From Dryocosmus kuriphilus (lineage: Eukaryota; Arthropoda; Insecta; Hymenoptera; Cynipidae), in NCBI GenBank assembly GCA_038277395.1, contig CM076191.1, positions 181,924,687-181,988,686 of the forward strand: 64,000 bases of DNA. The letters are read 5' to 3'. Below are positions 1 through 9,905 of this stretch, piece after piece. The position numbers and the translations under genes are program-made. Within the stretch, counting starts at the first letter, position 1. Each line of letters starts with the position of its first letter. Under the pieces are notes generated by a model. The model was not told where the DNA came from and did not search any database. It saw nothing but the letters and a program-made list of their open reading frames with translations.

Positions 1-488
1 GTCAACTCTCGAAAGTGTCATATTTTTCTTCGGAATAGAAAAGAAATTATAGCTAAGGAATCCGCAGTTCTCTAATTCTTATGTATGACATATTCGTATT
101 TATATACTAAAGCTCAGGTTTTCTACTTTTACTTTCTGCATCCCTCTTATTAGCTCCTACAATTTCGTGATACTGTGGGAGTGGGCAATTCTAGGGCAAT
201 ACAATGGAGTGAGCTCTAGGTTGTGAATGCAATAGTACCTAAATGAGAGACCTCGGTAATGGTGTTTGCGCAACCCTGGACGCGTTCCAGGCGCTATAAA
301 AAAGCGACGTTGCATAGACGAAGATGATGAAATGGGAACATCGTCGAGAGGGTAAAAACAGATTTATGGTACTGATGTCTAGACTTTGTTACCCTCTTAT
401 CTCGGAAAACACTTGTCTTTACGCACTTTTCATCACGACCCTTCACGCATGTCCCGAATAACACTACCCTATATGAAAAAGTACGGGT
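1..488. other. AT-rich segment with no recognised feature
   Basis: I see no coding sequence, terminal repeat or tandem array here. A short hairpin-prone stretch lies near 275-295. It is probably decayed intergenic or transposon DNA. Confidence 0.4.
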
Positions 489-725
489 GGAGTTCCGAAA
501 ACCGGAAACCTCTGATTTTCTTGGGTCTCCGTATACGTATGTATTTTGACGTGCTGATTACGAAAATGTTAGTAAAATTGGCGACAAGGACGTCTTCATG
601 GTAAAAACCATAAAAAACCCCATATAAATTACGATTTTTTTTTATCTCAGTAAATACGGATAATTTTGAAAAATGTTTCGAACAAAAGTTCTAGCTAGTA
701 TAAAAATACATCTTTTTTGTGTTGC
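489..725 (+). repeat. Dispersed repeat A, copy 1
   Basis: It begins GGGTGGAGTTCCGAAAACCG and runs through the conserved phrases CTCTGATTTTCTTGGGTCTC and TTTCGAACAAAAGTTCTAGC. The same sequence recurs at 3734-3850, 10812-11146 and, truncated, at 12311-12395. No coding potential is credible. A non-autonomous element is likely, but the true ends are not established. Confidence 0.7.
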
Positions 726-793
726 ACACTTTTTGCCTAAAACCATTATTTTTCGAGAAAAAGAGGATTGCGTTGGAAAAACCACAAAAAAAA

Positions 794-1015
794 ATCTGCC
801 CGCTTTGCGGGCACATTCTCATCGCGCGCTTCGCGCTCGATAGATTATTCACCACGCGCTACGCGCTCGGTGCTTATGGATCGTATAATCCTTTACATTA
901 AAAATTACAAAAGAAATTATTTTACTTAAGGCTCTATCGCCCTTAAGGAATACATTCTCATCATGACACTCGCGCTTCGCGCTCCATAATTACATTTTTT
1001 TAAAACACATTGTAG
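794..1015 (+). repeat. Hairpin array in the head of H copy 1
   Basis: Several adjacent perfect or near-perfect short palindromes are visible: CCCGCTTTGCGGG, CGCGCTTCGCGCTCG, CTCGTAGC-type variants and CTTAAGG...CCTTAAG. Most have a three-base loop of the GCGNAGC type (GCGAAGC or GCGTAGC on one strand), a heptamer known to form unusually stable DNA mini-hairpins. This copy lacks the second and third hairpins that other copies carry. Confidence 0.7.
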
Positions 1016-1818
1016 ATTGGTAAAGTTTTCTAGTGATTTTCCAAATTTTCACAATACAGGATTTCGATGCTTAAAAGTAAAACGATGAGTCTTATAAATA
1101 AATTTTGTAACTCTTTCCAAGGTGAACAATTCTGCTTCTTAATATTTTCTCATATCTTGCACAGTTTTCCTGAAAAGTGGTTTTCTTTATATTTCATAAC
1201 ATATTTCACGAATAACTCAAAAAATACGGGTCTGCTCAAAAAAATGATAGAGAGAAAATTTGTAGACCTTTTTGAGGCAAACAACTTTGTTTATTATTAC
1301 TTTCCCGTATCTTGCATAGTTTGGCGGGAAATTTGAAAATCTTGATTTTTAATAACGTTTTATCGATTAAAACAAAAACCGTGCATTTTTATCAAAAAAT
1401 AGTTTAAACAAAATTTGTAGATCTTTTTAAATTGAACAACTTTGTTCTTTACTATTTTTCTTTATCTTGAATATTTTGGGAAACCAGAGTTTTTTATTTT
1501 AATAGCGTTTTATTGATTAAAACAAAAACCGTTCATTTTATCAAAAATGGTTAAGGCGAAATTTGTAGATTTTTTTGAGATGAACAATTTTACTTTCTTA
1601 CATTTTTTTTTATCTCTCATAGTTTAGCCGGAAAATGGATTTTTTGCTTTTGTGAAAACAGTTTTTGATGGATAAAACCATAACCGTTGGTCAAAAACCG
1701 CTGGTTAACGAACTCGTCCTTTCTTTTTACCCCTTAAAGAAGTGTACCAAAGCACACACCAATCCGATTAGTCCTTCGAAAGTTATCGTGTTCACAGACT
1801 ACGACGACAACGACGACA

Positions 1819-1849
<31 letters not shown>

Positions 1850-1981
1850 CGACAACGACAGACACGGTCGTAAAAACCGTTTTTCCTGACTCAGCGGGTC
1901 TCAAAACGTGGAGATTTCATGAAATCCGCGAAAGTCAAATTTTACATAAATCTAATACCTTCTCTGATGAGAATGTAAAAA
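794..1981 (+). mobile_element. Family H element, copy 1 (full length)
   Basis: Family H is the commonest repeat in the window. Each full copy has four parts in order: a GC-rich head of small hairpins starting TCTGCCCGC; an AT-rich body of about four diverged units of roughly 170 bp, recognisable by AAATTTGTAGATCTTTTT and AAAACAAAAACCGTGCATTT; a CGACGACAACGAC-type trinucleotide tract of variable length; and a tail ending CTGATGAGAATGTAAAAA. The motif ACATTCTCATC occurs just inside the head and, inverted, at the tail, so the ends are weakly inverted. No transposase is encoded, so it is non-autonomous if mobile. Short open frames inside it are not convincing genes. The superfamily is unknown. 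Confidence 0.75.
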
Positions 1982-1984
1982 GCA

Positions 1985-3715
1985 GGTGAACAATTCTGTT
2001 TCCTAATATTTTATCTTATCTTGCATATTTTGGATTTAAAGTGTATTTATTTATATTTAATAACATATTTCATGAATAACTCAAAAACTGTGCGTTTCGA
2101 TCAAAAAATGATAAGAAATAAATTTGTAGATCTTTTCGAGTTGAACAACTTTGTTCTCTATCATTTTTTGTATCTTGCATATTTTGGCGCGAAATTAAAA
2201 TTTTTTAATGCTTAATAACGTTTCTTCATTAAAACAAAAACTGTGCATTCTATCAAAAAATAGTTCAACCAAAATTTGTAGATCTTTCTGAGATGAACAA
2301 CTTTTGTTATTACCATTTTTATATTTAGTAACATATTTCTCGAATAACTCAAAAACTATGCGATTTTACAAAAAAATTATGAATAGAAGTTTTGTAGATC
2401 TTTTTGAGGTGAACAACTTTGTTTATTATCATTTCTTTTGTATCTTGCATATTTTGGCGCGAAATTAAAATTTTTTAATGCTTAATAACGTTTCTTCATT
2501 AAAACAAAAACTGTGCATTCTATCAAAAAATAGTTCAACCAAAATTTGTAGATCTTTCTGAGATGAACAACTTTTGTTATTACCATTTTTATATTTAGTA
2601 ACATATTTCTCGAATAACTCAAAAACTATGCGATTTTACAAAAAAATTATGAATAGAAGTTTTGTAGATCTTTTTGAGGCGAACAACTTTGTTTATTATC
2701 ATTTCTTTTGTATCTTGCATATTTTGACGGGAAATTTGAATTTTTGATTATTTAATAGCGTTTTTTCGATTAAAACCAAAACGGTGCTTTTTTTTTCAAA
2801 AAATAGTTGAATAAAATTTTGTAGATCTTTTTGAGCTGAATAATTTTTCTTATTACTATTTTTTTCGTATCTTGAATATTTTGGCGGGTAAACCACAGTT
2901 TCTTATGTTTAATAACATTTCTTCGATTAAAAGAAAAACCGTGCACTTTATCAAAAAACGATTAAGACAAAATTTGTAGATTTTTTTAAGATAAATAATT
3001 TTAGTTATATACATATTTTGCGTATCTTACACAGTTTAGCTCAAAAATGGATTTTTTCGATTTTGTGAAACCCGTTGTTGATGGATAAAACCATTTTCAT
3101 GGATTAAAACCAAAACGGTGTATTTTATCAAAAAGTAGATAAAACAAAATTTGTAGATCTTTCGAAGATGAACAACTTTAGTTATTACCATTTTTTTCAT
3201 ATCTTGAATATTTTGGCAAAAAAGCACAGTTTTCTATTTTTAATAATGTTTCCTCAATTAAAACAAAAACCGTCCATTTTATCAAAAAATGGTTAAGACA
3301 AAATTTTTAGATTTTTTTGAGATGAAAATTTTTAGTTATATACATATTTTGTGTATCTCGTATAGTTTAGCCGGAAAACGGATTCTTTGATTTTGTGAAA
3401 ACCGTTTTTGATGGATAAAACCATAATCGTTGGTCAAATGTGGCTGGTTAACGAACTCGTCCTTAGTTTTTGCGCTCTAAAGAAGTGTGCCAAAGCGCAA
3501 CCCAATGCGAATAGTCCTTCGAAAGTTATCGTGTTCACAGACTACGGCGAGAACGACGACAACGACAACGACGACGACAACGACAGACAGACACCAACGT
3601 AAAACATGTTTTTTTCGGATTCAGGGGGTCATGAAACGTCGAGATTTCATTAAATCCGTGAAAGTCAGTTTTCACATAAAACTAATACCTTCTCATTGAG
3701 ATGAGAATGTAAAAA
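1985..3715 (+). mobile_element. Family H element, copy 2 (headless, expanded body)
   Basis: It follows copy 1 almost directly and lacks the GC-rich head. The body is expanded to roughly nine 170-bp-type units. The tail has the trinucleotide tract (about 3544-3590) and the standard terminus GATGAGAATGTAAAAA. The tail is more diverged from the other copies (CAACGTAAAACATG in place of GTCGTAAAAACCG) and matches copy 9 (53575-54444), which suggests an older subfamily. Confidence 0.65.
2181..2720 (+). repeat. Tandem duplication, period 270 bp
   Basis: The 270 bp starting at ATTTTGGCGCGAAATTAAAA (2181) are repeated almost without change from 2451. This is a recent higher-order duplication inside the body of H copy 2, on top of the older 170-bp periodicity. 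Confidence 0.85.
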
Positions 3716-3733
3716 GAAAACAGTTACAGATAT

Positions 3734-3850
3734 GCGTTCCGAAAACCGGAAACCTCTGATTTTCTTGGGTCTCCGTATACTTATGTATTTTGACGTGCTG
3801 ATTACGAAAATGATAGTGAAAATTGGCGGTCAGAAGATTTTTCCATAAGG
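3734..3850 (+). repeat. Dispersed repeat A, copy 2 (truncated)
   Basis: It matches repeat A from GTTCCGAAAACCGGAAACC through GTGCTGATTACGAAAATG, then diverges after AAAATTGGCG. Only the first half of the repeat is present. Confidence 0.65.
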
Positions 3851-3959
3851 GTCAAAATGGGCATTCTTAAATTTATGTAAAGCGTTATCATCATCATGGT
3901 CATTAGCTAATAAGACATTGTCAGCGTCTCACGGTAATTGGTCGCTTTATCTTTGATAT

Positions 3960-4080
3960 ACTTATATTTATAAATATCCTTGTGTGTATTCTATTTGATT
4001 GCATTCAAAATAATATGGTGTATGTTATTCAAATATAGCCTGATGAGGTTGCCAAATCAAGCCAACGAAACGCCGCCTTA
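3960..4080 (+). mobile_element. Remnant of a Penelope-like element pseudo-LTR
   Basis: The segment ends in a hammerhead-type core (4040-4070) of the kind carried by PLE pseudo-LTRs, including those at 31531 and 44383 here. No reverse transcriptase or endonuclease sequence lies next to it. The neighbouring DNA transposon inserted immediately after it (TTA at 4078-4080), so the rest of the remnant may continue from 9906. Assignment to PLE rests on the ribozyme motif alone. Confidence 0.5.
4040..4070 (+). ncRNA. Hammerhead-ribozyme-like core
   Basis: The conserved first box CTGATGAG is followed by a stem II with GTTG pairing to CAAC and then CGAAA. All core positions visible in these boxes fit the hammerhead consensus. 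I could not settle stem I, stem III or the cleavage site by eye. Confidence 0.55.
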
Positions 4081-4105
4081 GGGACCATCCATAAATCACG
4101 TGACG
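4081..4105 (+). repeat. Left terminal inverted repeat of the split DNA transposon
   Basis: It starts GGGACCATCC and includes ATCACGTGACG. It pairs with 9878-9902 with one mismatch. Confidence 0.85.
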
Positions 4106-4283
4106 CTTCGAGGGGGACGGGAAAGTCTATAGAAATGTCACCAAATGTCACAATGGGAGGGAAGGGTATTCGCGAAGTATCAGGTGGCGCAAAATTCGTA
4201 TTAAAAAATTGTAATGTATGCGAAAAAAATCGAATCCACTTTAGAAAATTTGTTCAATTTTTTTTTTTTTTTTCGTAATTCTC

Positions 4284-4568
4284 CATGGAGAATAGATACA
4301 GGAGACCAAACTCCTGTACACTGACTTCGCCAAAAACGAGCAGGTTTCTCTCGAAAACCTCGAAAGTTATTAATGACAATCTTTCCGAGCGCTGCGCTAA
4401 TGTTTCATGCGTAGTACTATTCACCAATCACAAGCCTGTTATCCAATGTAATTTTTTACATATGCGACACATGCGCCATATACGGGAAGGAACTTAACCA
4501 TTAACTTCCGAACAAAATTTTTTTATTTTCAGATACACTACTTTGATCCCCTGTATCTATTCTCCATG
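4284..4568. mobile_element. Small MITE with 19-bp perfect inverted ends
   Basis: CATGGAGAATAGATACAGG at 4284-4302 is perfectly inverted at 4550-4568. The 285-bp element lies inside the left part of the larger DNA transposon and has no coding potential. The left boundary is blurred because ATTCTCCATGGAGAAT is itself a palindrome, so no target duplication could be fixed. Confidence 0.75.
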
Positions 4569-4704
4569 TAATACGCAATGAATCAGCTGATGTTTATTCT
4601 CAACTGGTGCAGGTGGCGCCGTTCTCTTAAATCAGATGATGTTTATACTCAACTCTCCTTGGCGAGTGAACCTATATTATATGCTGTAATTTTGTCGAAG
4701 CAAA

Positions 4705-4920
4705 ATGGATAAAAACAAATTATTCCAAGAGTTATATAACAAATATAAGTTAACATATCCTGAAAAGAAAAAAAATGAGTTACAAAAAGATTGCAGACCT
4801 TTTGGAACGGCATCAAAAACAACGAACATTTTCATCGTTTGTATCAAGAAAAACTATTCCACGTTGCAGTTGTGGAAGTGAAAAAAAAAGGGTAATCTGA
4901 TGACTTTATGGGGCAAGGTA
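4705..4920 (+). pseudogene. N-terminal fragment of an unidentified transposon protein
   Basis: The ATG at 4705 opens a lysine-rich frame (MDKNKLFQELYNKYKL...) that stays coherent if a one-base loss near 4800 is allowed, continuing as FWNGIKNNEHFHRLYQEKL. It lies inside the inverted-end transposon, so it is most likely the start of its transposase or accessory DNA-binding protein. No catalytic motif is present and the family is not recognised. Confidence 0.45.
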
Positions 4921-5098
4921 ATTTTTGTTGTATTTAATTTACATTCTAAGTATTTTTTTTTCGACGATTGATTCAGAATACTAGGCATGCCTAGTGAAAT
5001 ACAAAGAAATATGATAAGCATGCACGCAAATCATATTTTTTTGCATTTTACGATTGTACCAGTGGTGCTGACACAGTATTTCAATGTAATAATTTCCA

Positions 5099-5181
5099 TT
5101 GCTTCCCGGAATCCAAAATACGAATGGACTTCAAGTTTCGGAAAACGGAAAATTTCCATCGCTGTTTATTGCAAATGCACT
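5099..5181 (+). pseudogene. Transposon protein fragment ending at the LINE insertion
   Basis: The frame reading ...GKFPSLFIANAL stops at the LINE target site and continues in phase on the other side as LNTLVQDEYKQYSIIPYDV (from about 9208). The interrupted reading frame independently supports LINE insertion into the DNA transposon. Confidence 0.5.
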
Positions 5182-5410
5182 GAAAAAAGTGTATATTGAC
5201 CATGACCTAACGTATAAAGAAAGGGAGATTCAACGGAAAATAAGGTATGTCGCAAAGGAAGAGAAGAAAGAAGGCAAGACAGTAAGGGTAGGTTACCAAA
5301 AAGTATGCGTGGGTGGGGAGTGGTACATGTGGAATGAGGATAGAGAAAGGTTAGAGAAGAATGAGAGTGATTTTTTAGAGAAAAAAATGAGGGGGGGGGG
5401 GGTAATTTAA
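5182..5410 (+). pseudogene. LINE ORF1, C-terminal remnant
   Basis: The frame reads YIDHDLTYKEREIQRKI and later VGYQKVCVGGEWYMWNEDRE, the conserved tail of ORF1 in this LINE type. The N-terminal part is missing because the element is 5'-truncated. A run of twelve G at about 5391-5402 is a likely frameshift site. Confidence 0.65.
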
Positions 5411-5483
5411 AGGGTAAAGAAAAAGGTGAAGAAAAGAGTAGGAGAAATATAGGGAGCAAGGAAAAGATTCAGTAAAAGAGGAG

Positions 5484-6602
5484 GAGGTTAAGCTAATTTT
5501 TTGGAATGTAGCGGGAATTAAAAATAAGGATACAGAGTTTTGGAATTTTATAGAAAAATTTGAGGTGGTAGGGCTAACGGAAACCTGGATAGAGGAGAAA
5601 GATTGGGAAACTATAAAAACTAAATTGCCAAGTGGTTACAGATGGGAATTACAAGGGAACACAAGAGAAAAGGGTAAGGATAGAGCAAGGTGAGGAATTA
5701 TAACAGGAGTAAGGACCAATCTAGAAGAAAGGGAAGTGCTAGAAGAAGTTAAGAGCGAAGTGCGGGAAAGGAAGGTTAAAATAAATGGGAAATGGGATCG
5801 AATTATGACAGTGTACAATGGGAAAGGAATGAAAGAGGTGAGGTTAAACATAGAAAAGCGTTTCAACGAGGAGAAAGAAGAAATACTAATAATAGGGGGG
5901 GAATTTAATGTCAAAATAGGGAGAAAAGGCGATAGGTACGTGGATGGAGTCGTGGGGGAAAGAGATTCGAAAGACAAACTAATAAATAGCGAGGGGAAGC
6001 AACTGATAAGGATGATAGAAGACAAGAGGTGGTATATACTTAATGGTAACAAGAAAGGGGAATATGCATATGTGAAAAGCAAATCGAATACTGTCAGAGA
6101 TTATGTGGTTACTAATGTAGAGGGATGGGAGTCTGTAAGGCAAATGAAAGTAGAAGAAAGAGTAGAGTCAGATCATCACCCTTTAGGGGTGTATCTGAAA
6201 AGCAAAATAAGGAAGGAATTAAGAAAGAACACGAGAGAGCTAAACGAGAAAGAAGTGTGGACGGAAGAAGCAAAGAAGGGATATATGGGAAAAGCAGAGT
6301 ATTTAGAGTTTGATAAGATAGTGTTGAGTGAGGTATGGGAGGAGTTAAAAGAAAAGGTCAAGAAGATTAGAGTCACAAAGAAGTTTAGGAACAGACCGGA
6401 AAATGATAAAAATTGGATAAAAGTTTGGTGGGACGGAGATTGTAAAAAGAAGAAAACAGAGGCAAAAAAAGAGTACAAACGGTGGAGGAGGGGTAAAAGT
6501 GAAAAGATAAATTATATCAGAGCCAGGAAGGAGTACAGGGATTTATGTAATCAGAAAGAGGAAAACAAGAAAAAGGAATTGGAGGAGTTAAGGCAAATAT
6601 AA
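5484..6602 (+). pseudogene. LINE ORF2: endonuclease domain and linker
   Basis: APE-type endonuclease hallmarks appear in order: FWNVAGIKNKD at the start, TETW (the glutamate motif) near 5580, GGEFNVKIG near 5900 (family consensus GGDFNxxxG, here with E for D), and SDHHPLGVYL near 6170 (the catalytic DH motif). An in-frame TGA lies near 5692 and TAA ends this stretch at 6602. The domain would nick target DNA to prime reverse transcription. Downstream is a basic linker leading to the reverse transcriptase in the same frame. Confidence 0.85.
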
Positions 6603-6635
6603 AGAGAAGGGGAGGCATGGAAGTTCATTAATAAA

Positions 6636-7217
6636 ATGAGAAAGAAAAAAGGGAGTATAGGGGATAAGATTAGCATGGATAAATGGGGGGAATATTTTAA
6701 AGAAATGTTTCAAGGAATGAGTGAAGAGAGGACTGACAGTTGGCAGAGAAGTAAACTAGAAGAGGAGGAAGAGTTGAAAGATGAAGAGATAGAAGCGCAG
6801 ATTAAAAGATTAAAGAAGAGAAAAGCAGGAGATAGCGACGGGTTAGGTAATGAGGTATGGATATACTGTAGAGGGGAAATCATAAAGAAGCTAAAAGAAA
6901 TAGTGAAAAGGGTATGGAAAGGTGAAGGATTGCCGGGGGAATGGAGGGAGAGATGGATAACGCCAATTCTTAAGAAACGTGACAAAAGCAAAGTAGAAAA
7001 CTACAGAGGAATAACATTATTAAACACAGCTTACAAGGTATATGCAATGGTTTTAACCGAGAGATTAAAAAAAGAAGTAGAAGCGAAAAGAATACTCCCA
7101 GAGAGCCAGGCAGGTTTCAGAGAAGGTAGAAGTACTATAGATAACATTTACATATTGCAAAACGTGGTGGAGAAGGAGCTAGAGAAAAAAGGAGGGAAAA
7201 TAAGTGCTTTTTTTTGT
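6636..7217 (+). pseudogene. LINE ORF2: reverse transcriptase, fingers and palm start
   Basis: In the same frame as the endonuclease region after one stop. Recognisable LINE RT blocks are WITPILKKRDKSKVENYRGI, LLNTAYKVYAMVLTERL and PESQAGFREGRSTIDNIY. The frame breaks at a T-run near 7207, just before the palm motif that continues as VDLKAEFPSVDRK. This RT copies the element RNA at the nicked target. Confidence 0.9.
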
Positions 7218-8660
7218 TGATTTGAAAGCAGAATTCCCATCGGTAGATAGAAAAATATTGTAGGAAGTAATGGGGAAGGTAGGAATAAACATAGGCTTGA
7301 TAGAGAGAGTGAGGGAAAATAAAGAAACGAGAGATAGGGTAAAGGTGGGGAATAAAACTTCAGAAGAATTCTGGACGGAGATAGGACTAAAGACAGGGTT
7401 GCTCACTGAGTCTGCTTCTTTTTACGATACTCATTGCGGACATGGAGGAAGAGTTCAAGAAAGGGTTAGAGGGAGGTTTGGTAGTGGGAGGGAACAGATG
7501 CTGGACCTTAGCTGACGCGGATGATGTAGTGATAGTAGCGAAGGAAGAAGAGGCGTTGGCAAATATGATGAAAAGACTAGAGAAGTATTTAGAGGTAAAG
7601 AAGTTGGTTTTAAATGTAGCAAAGTCGAAGGTACTGGTTTTTGGGAGAAAAGGTAGTAGGAAGAAGGGAAGAGAGAGTTGGAAGTGGAAGGGAGAAAGTA
7701 TTGAGGAAGTCAAAGAGTTTACGTACTTAGGATTTTTATTTTTAAAAAATGGGAATGTAAAAGATCACGTAAAAGAGAGAGTTAAAAGAGCAGAGTTAGT
7801 CATGAAGAAAGTATGGGGAATAGGGGAAAATTTATTTAAAGAAGACCATAAAAGAAGAATGAGAATGTTTGAGGCTCTGGTTTTGAGTGTGCTAATGTAT
7901 GGAGTAGAAATATGGGGATGGAAAGAATACGAGAAGGTGGAAAAGTTGCATGAAAAATACATAAGATGGACGCTAGGATTGGACAGATGGACACCATGGT
8001 ATATAGTTCTAAAGGAGGTAAACAGGGAAAAAATAAAAATAAGAACAGGTAATAGAGCCTGCATGTATCAAGAAAGAGTGCTGGAAAGCAATGATAGAAC
8101 TATTGTGAAAGCGTGCTTGAAAGAAAGAGAACATGGTAGAGGGGTAGATAATAGAATGAAAGAAAGAGAAAAGTACTTAAATAGGTGTGGATGGTCAAAG
8201 GAATGGATCAAAGAAAGGCATGGAAGGGGAATTAAGATGCAGCATGAATTGATAGAAAGAGACAGGGAAGTTTTTAAGCAAGGAATAGAAAATAAAATAA
8301 GAGAATCAAAATATAATGAGAAATATAAATGGATAAAAGTAGAGGGAACTGCAAAATATTTGGAGAGAGAAAAGGGGAAAGAGGATCGCAAAAAAATAAC
8401 AGCGAGGGTAAGGTGTGGTAATACGGAAGAGTGGAACAAATACTGGTGTACAGAGGAGGAAAGAAAATGCTTTTTTGTGGGAGAGGTAGAGGAAGTTTAA
8501 AACATTGGATGGAAGATTGTGAGAAGATAGAAAAAGGAAGCATGACAATGGGTAAGATCCTGCATGAAAAGGGTACAGTGGAGGTGGTGGAATGGTTGAG
8601 GGTATTGGAAAAGAAAAAGAAGGATAAGAGAGAAGAGAGAAATGGAGGAAACGGTTAGAA
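7218..8660 (+). pseudogene. LINE ORF2: RT catalytic core, thumb and C-terminus
   Basis: The palm motif appears as LADADDVVIVA (usual YADD, here DADD). It is followed by FTYLGFLF, a thumb region with YGVEIWGWKEYEKVEKLHEK, and a C-terminal CxxC...H...C-like segment around 8480-8520 interrupted by a frameshift near 8470. The conserved block before the palm Asp pair (normally RQGCPLSP) is degraded to KTGLL and then shifts frame near 7420. The lesions make this copy inactive. Confidence 0.88.
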
Positions 8661-8714
8661 TAAGTATCTTTCGGAAAAAAAATGTCAAATTGGTTAAGAG
8701 AGATTGAGAGTAGA

Positions 8715-9066
8715 GTTGGAAAGCGTAAAGATAAAAAGGACAAAAGGCAAGATCTAGAGATAAAGCGAGAGGGAAAGAGAGCGAAAAACTAAGATGATGC
8801 GTGCGGTAGAATTAAGAAATTTTAGAGATAGAATAAGGCGTACTGGTCAATAGAAGAAAGCGTTTTATGAACTGGAAATAATGTAAGGCGAAGTGAAGGA
8901 GTTGGCAAGCGTAAAGAGAAATAGGACAAGAGGCAAGGGCTAGAGATAAAGCGAGAGAGAAAGAGAGAAAAACTAAGATGATGCGTGAGTTAGAATAAGA
9001 AAATGTAGCGATAGAATAAGGAGTGCTGGTCAAGAGAATAAAGCGGTTATGAACTGAAAATAATGT
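8715..9066 (+). repeat. 186-bp tandem duplication in the LINE 3' UTR
   Basis: Unit 1 (8715-8900) and unit 2 (8901-9066) share landmarks GATAAAGCGAGAG, AACTAAGATGATGCGTG and TTATGAACTG in the same order with moderate divergence. Duplicated 3' UTR segments are seen in some LINE families. Confidence 0.75.
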
Positions 9067-9207
9067 GAGGAAAGACGAATAAGTTTTAAGTTAATTTAAG
9101 TTGGTAAAAAGTGTACGTATGCAACCTCGATGTAGCAGACTTGTCTGTATATTTTTCGGCCCTAGTGGCTAAAATAAATCGTTTTTTATATATATTACAA
9201 ACGCACT

Positions 9208-9595
9208 ACTCAACACTCTCGTTCAAGACGAATATAAACAATATTCAATAATCCCGTATGACGTTTCGTGTCCATCCGTGAAGAAAAATATTGATAAAAA
9301 AATTTGCTCCAAGTGCGGATTATATGTTGCTTGTTTGGCTAGTTTGAAAATTCATAGAGAAAGCTGCGGAGTGAAAGCTAATGTAAATTATAAAGTTCGT
9401 CCAGTAAGAATAGCTGCTATGCGACAAAAAGAATTTTTGGCGGTTTTGTGAAATTATGAGAATCAAGAAAAAGCTGAGTGGCTAGACGATGAAATTGAAA
9501 CTGACGATGTTCCTATTAAAAAAGACTCGAAATCGACGATTCAGCTCAAGTCGTAACGATTGAAAATCATTTGGAATTTGATTGGGAAGAAAAAA
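9208..9595 (+). pseudogene. C-terminal fragment of an unidentified transposon protein
   Basis: This continues the frame interrupted by the LINE. It includes a zinc-finger-like CSKCGLYVACLASLKIHRESC (CxxC, about 12 residues, H, four residues, C), then a basic stretch and an acidic tail with a TGA in the middle (near 9451). It probably belongs to the inverted-end transposon because it sits just inside its right end. Metal binding is inferred from spacing only. Confidence 0.45.
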
Positions 9596-9830
9596 AATAA
9601 AGCTGTTCTAATTTTGTGTAATATTCAAATATAATATGTATCTATTAATGTAAATTATTATACAAGTGATAGTAAAAATTATTTCCCAGCTTATTTTATA
9701 ATCATTAATTGGAATTTTTTAAAAATATCGTTCACTATCTGTTAAACTAAGAAAGAAAGGGGGAGTCAAGAAATATTTTGTCACGTGACGCAGGGGGAGG
9801 GGGTCCGAAAATGTCACACGGTGTCACGAT

Positions 9831-9857
9831 GGGGGGGGGGGGGGGGGGGGGGGGGGG
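9831..9857. repeat. Poly-G run of 27
   Basis: Twenty-seven consecutive G lie in the subterminal region of the DNA transposon. The length should be regarded as approximate in any assembly. Confidence 0.9.
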
Positions 9858-9877
9858 TCAATTTTTACGAGAATTAG

Positions 9878-9902
9878 CGTCACGTGATTTATGGATCGTC
9901 CC
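9878..9902 (-). repeat. Right terminal inverted repeat of the split DNA transposon
   Basis: It ends ATGGATCGTCCC, the inverse of the left end at 4081 with one mismatch, and is followed by the TTA target copy at 9903. Confidence 0.85.
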
Positions 9903-9905
9903 TTA

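Larger units (their letters stand above)
5182..9197 (+). mobile_element. 5'-truncated APE-type LINE (non-LTR retrotransposon)
   Basis: A 4.0-kb LINE flanked by near-identical 10-bp copies of CAAAYGCACT (5172-5181 and 9198-9207, one mismatch). From 5' to 3' it contains the end of ORF1, an apurinic-type endonuclease domain, reverse transcriptase and a C-terminal cysteine-rich region, then a 3' UTR with a 186-bp tandem duplication. The coding strand is strongly purine-rich, giving a protein loaded with E, K and R. The gene is broken by stops (near 5690 and 6600) and frameshifts (poly-G at 5391, near 7210, 7420 and 8470). It resembles a LINE type I know from hymenopteran genomes; R1/I/Jockey-group placement needs a phylogeny. 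Confidence 0.9.
4081..9902 (+). mobile_element. DNA transposon with 25-bp inverted ends, split by a LINE
   Basis: The left end (4081-4105) starts GGGACCATCCATAAATCACG and is matched by the inverted right end (9878-9902) at 24 of 25 positions. The 3-bp direct repeat TTA flanks both ends (4078-4080 and 9903-9905). Without the LINE the element is about 1.8 kb. It holds remains of an N-terminal reading frame (from 4705) and a C-terminal frame that crosses the LINE insertion point. A 3-bp duplication and GGG-starting ends suit PIF/Harbinger-like or Zator-like elements. The coding remains were not recognised, so the superfamily stays open. Confidence 0.8.

Noticed and set aside
794..1000. GC-rich block read as bacterial contamination or a CRISPR-like array
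   Set aside because: The palindromes are not evenly spaced with unique spacers, and the block recurs as part of a dispersed insect repeat.
5166..8743. Long minus-strand frames rich in Ser, Leu and Phe opposite the LINE
   Set aside because: They are shadows of the purine-rich LINE coding strand.
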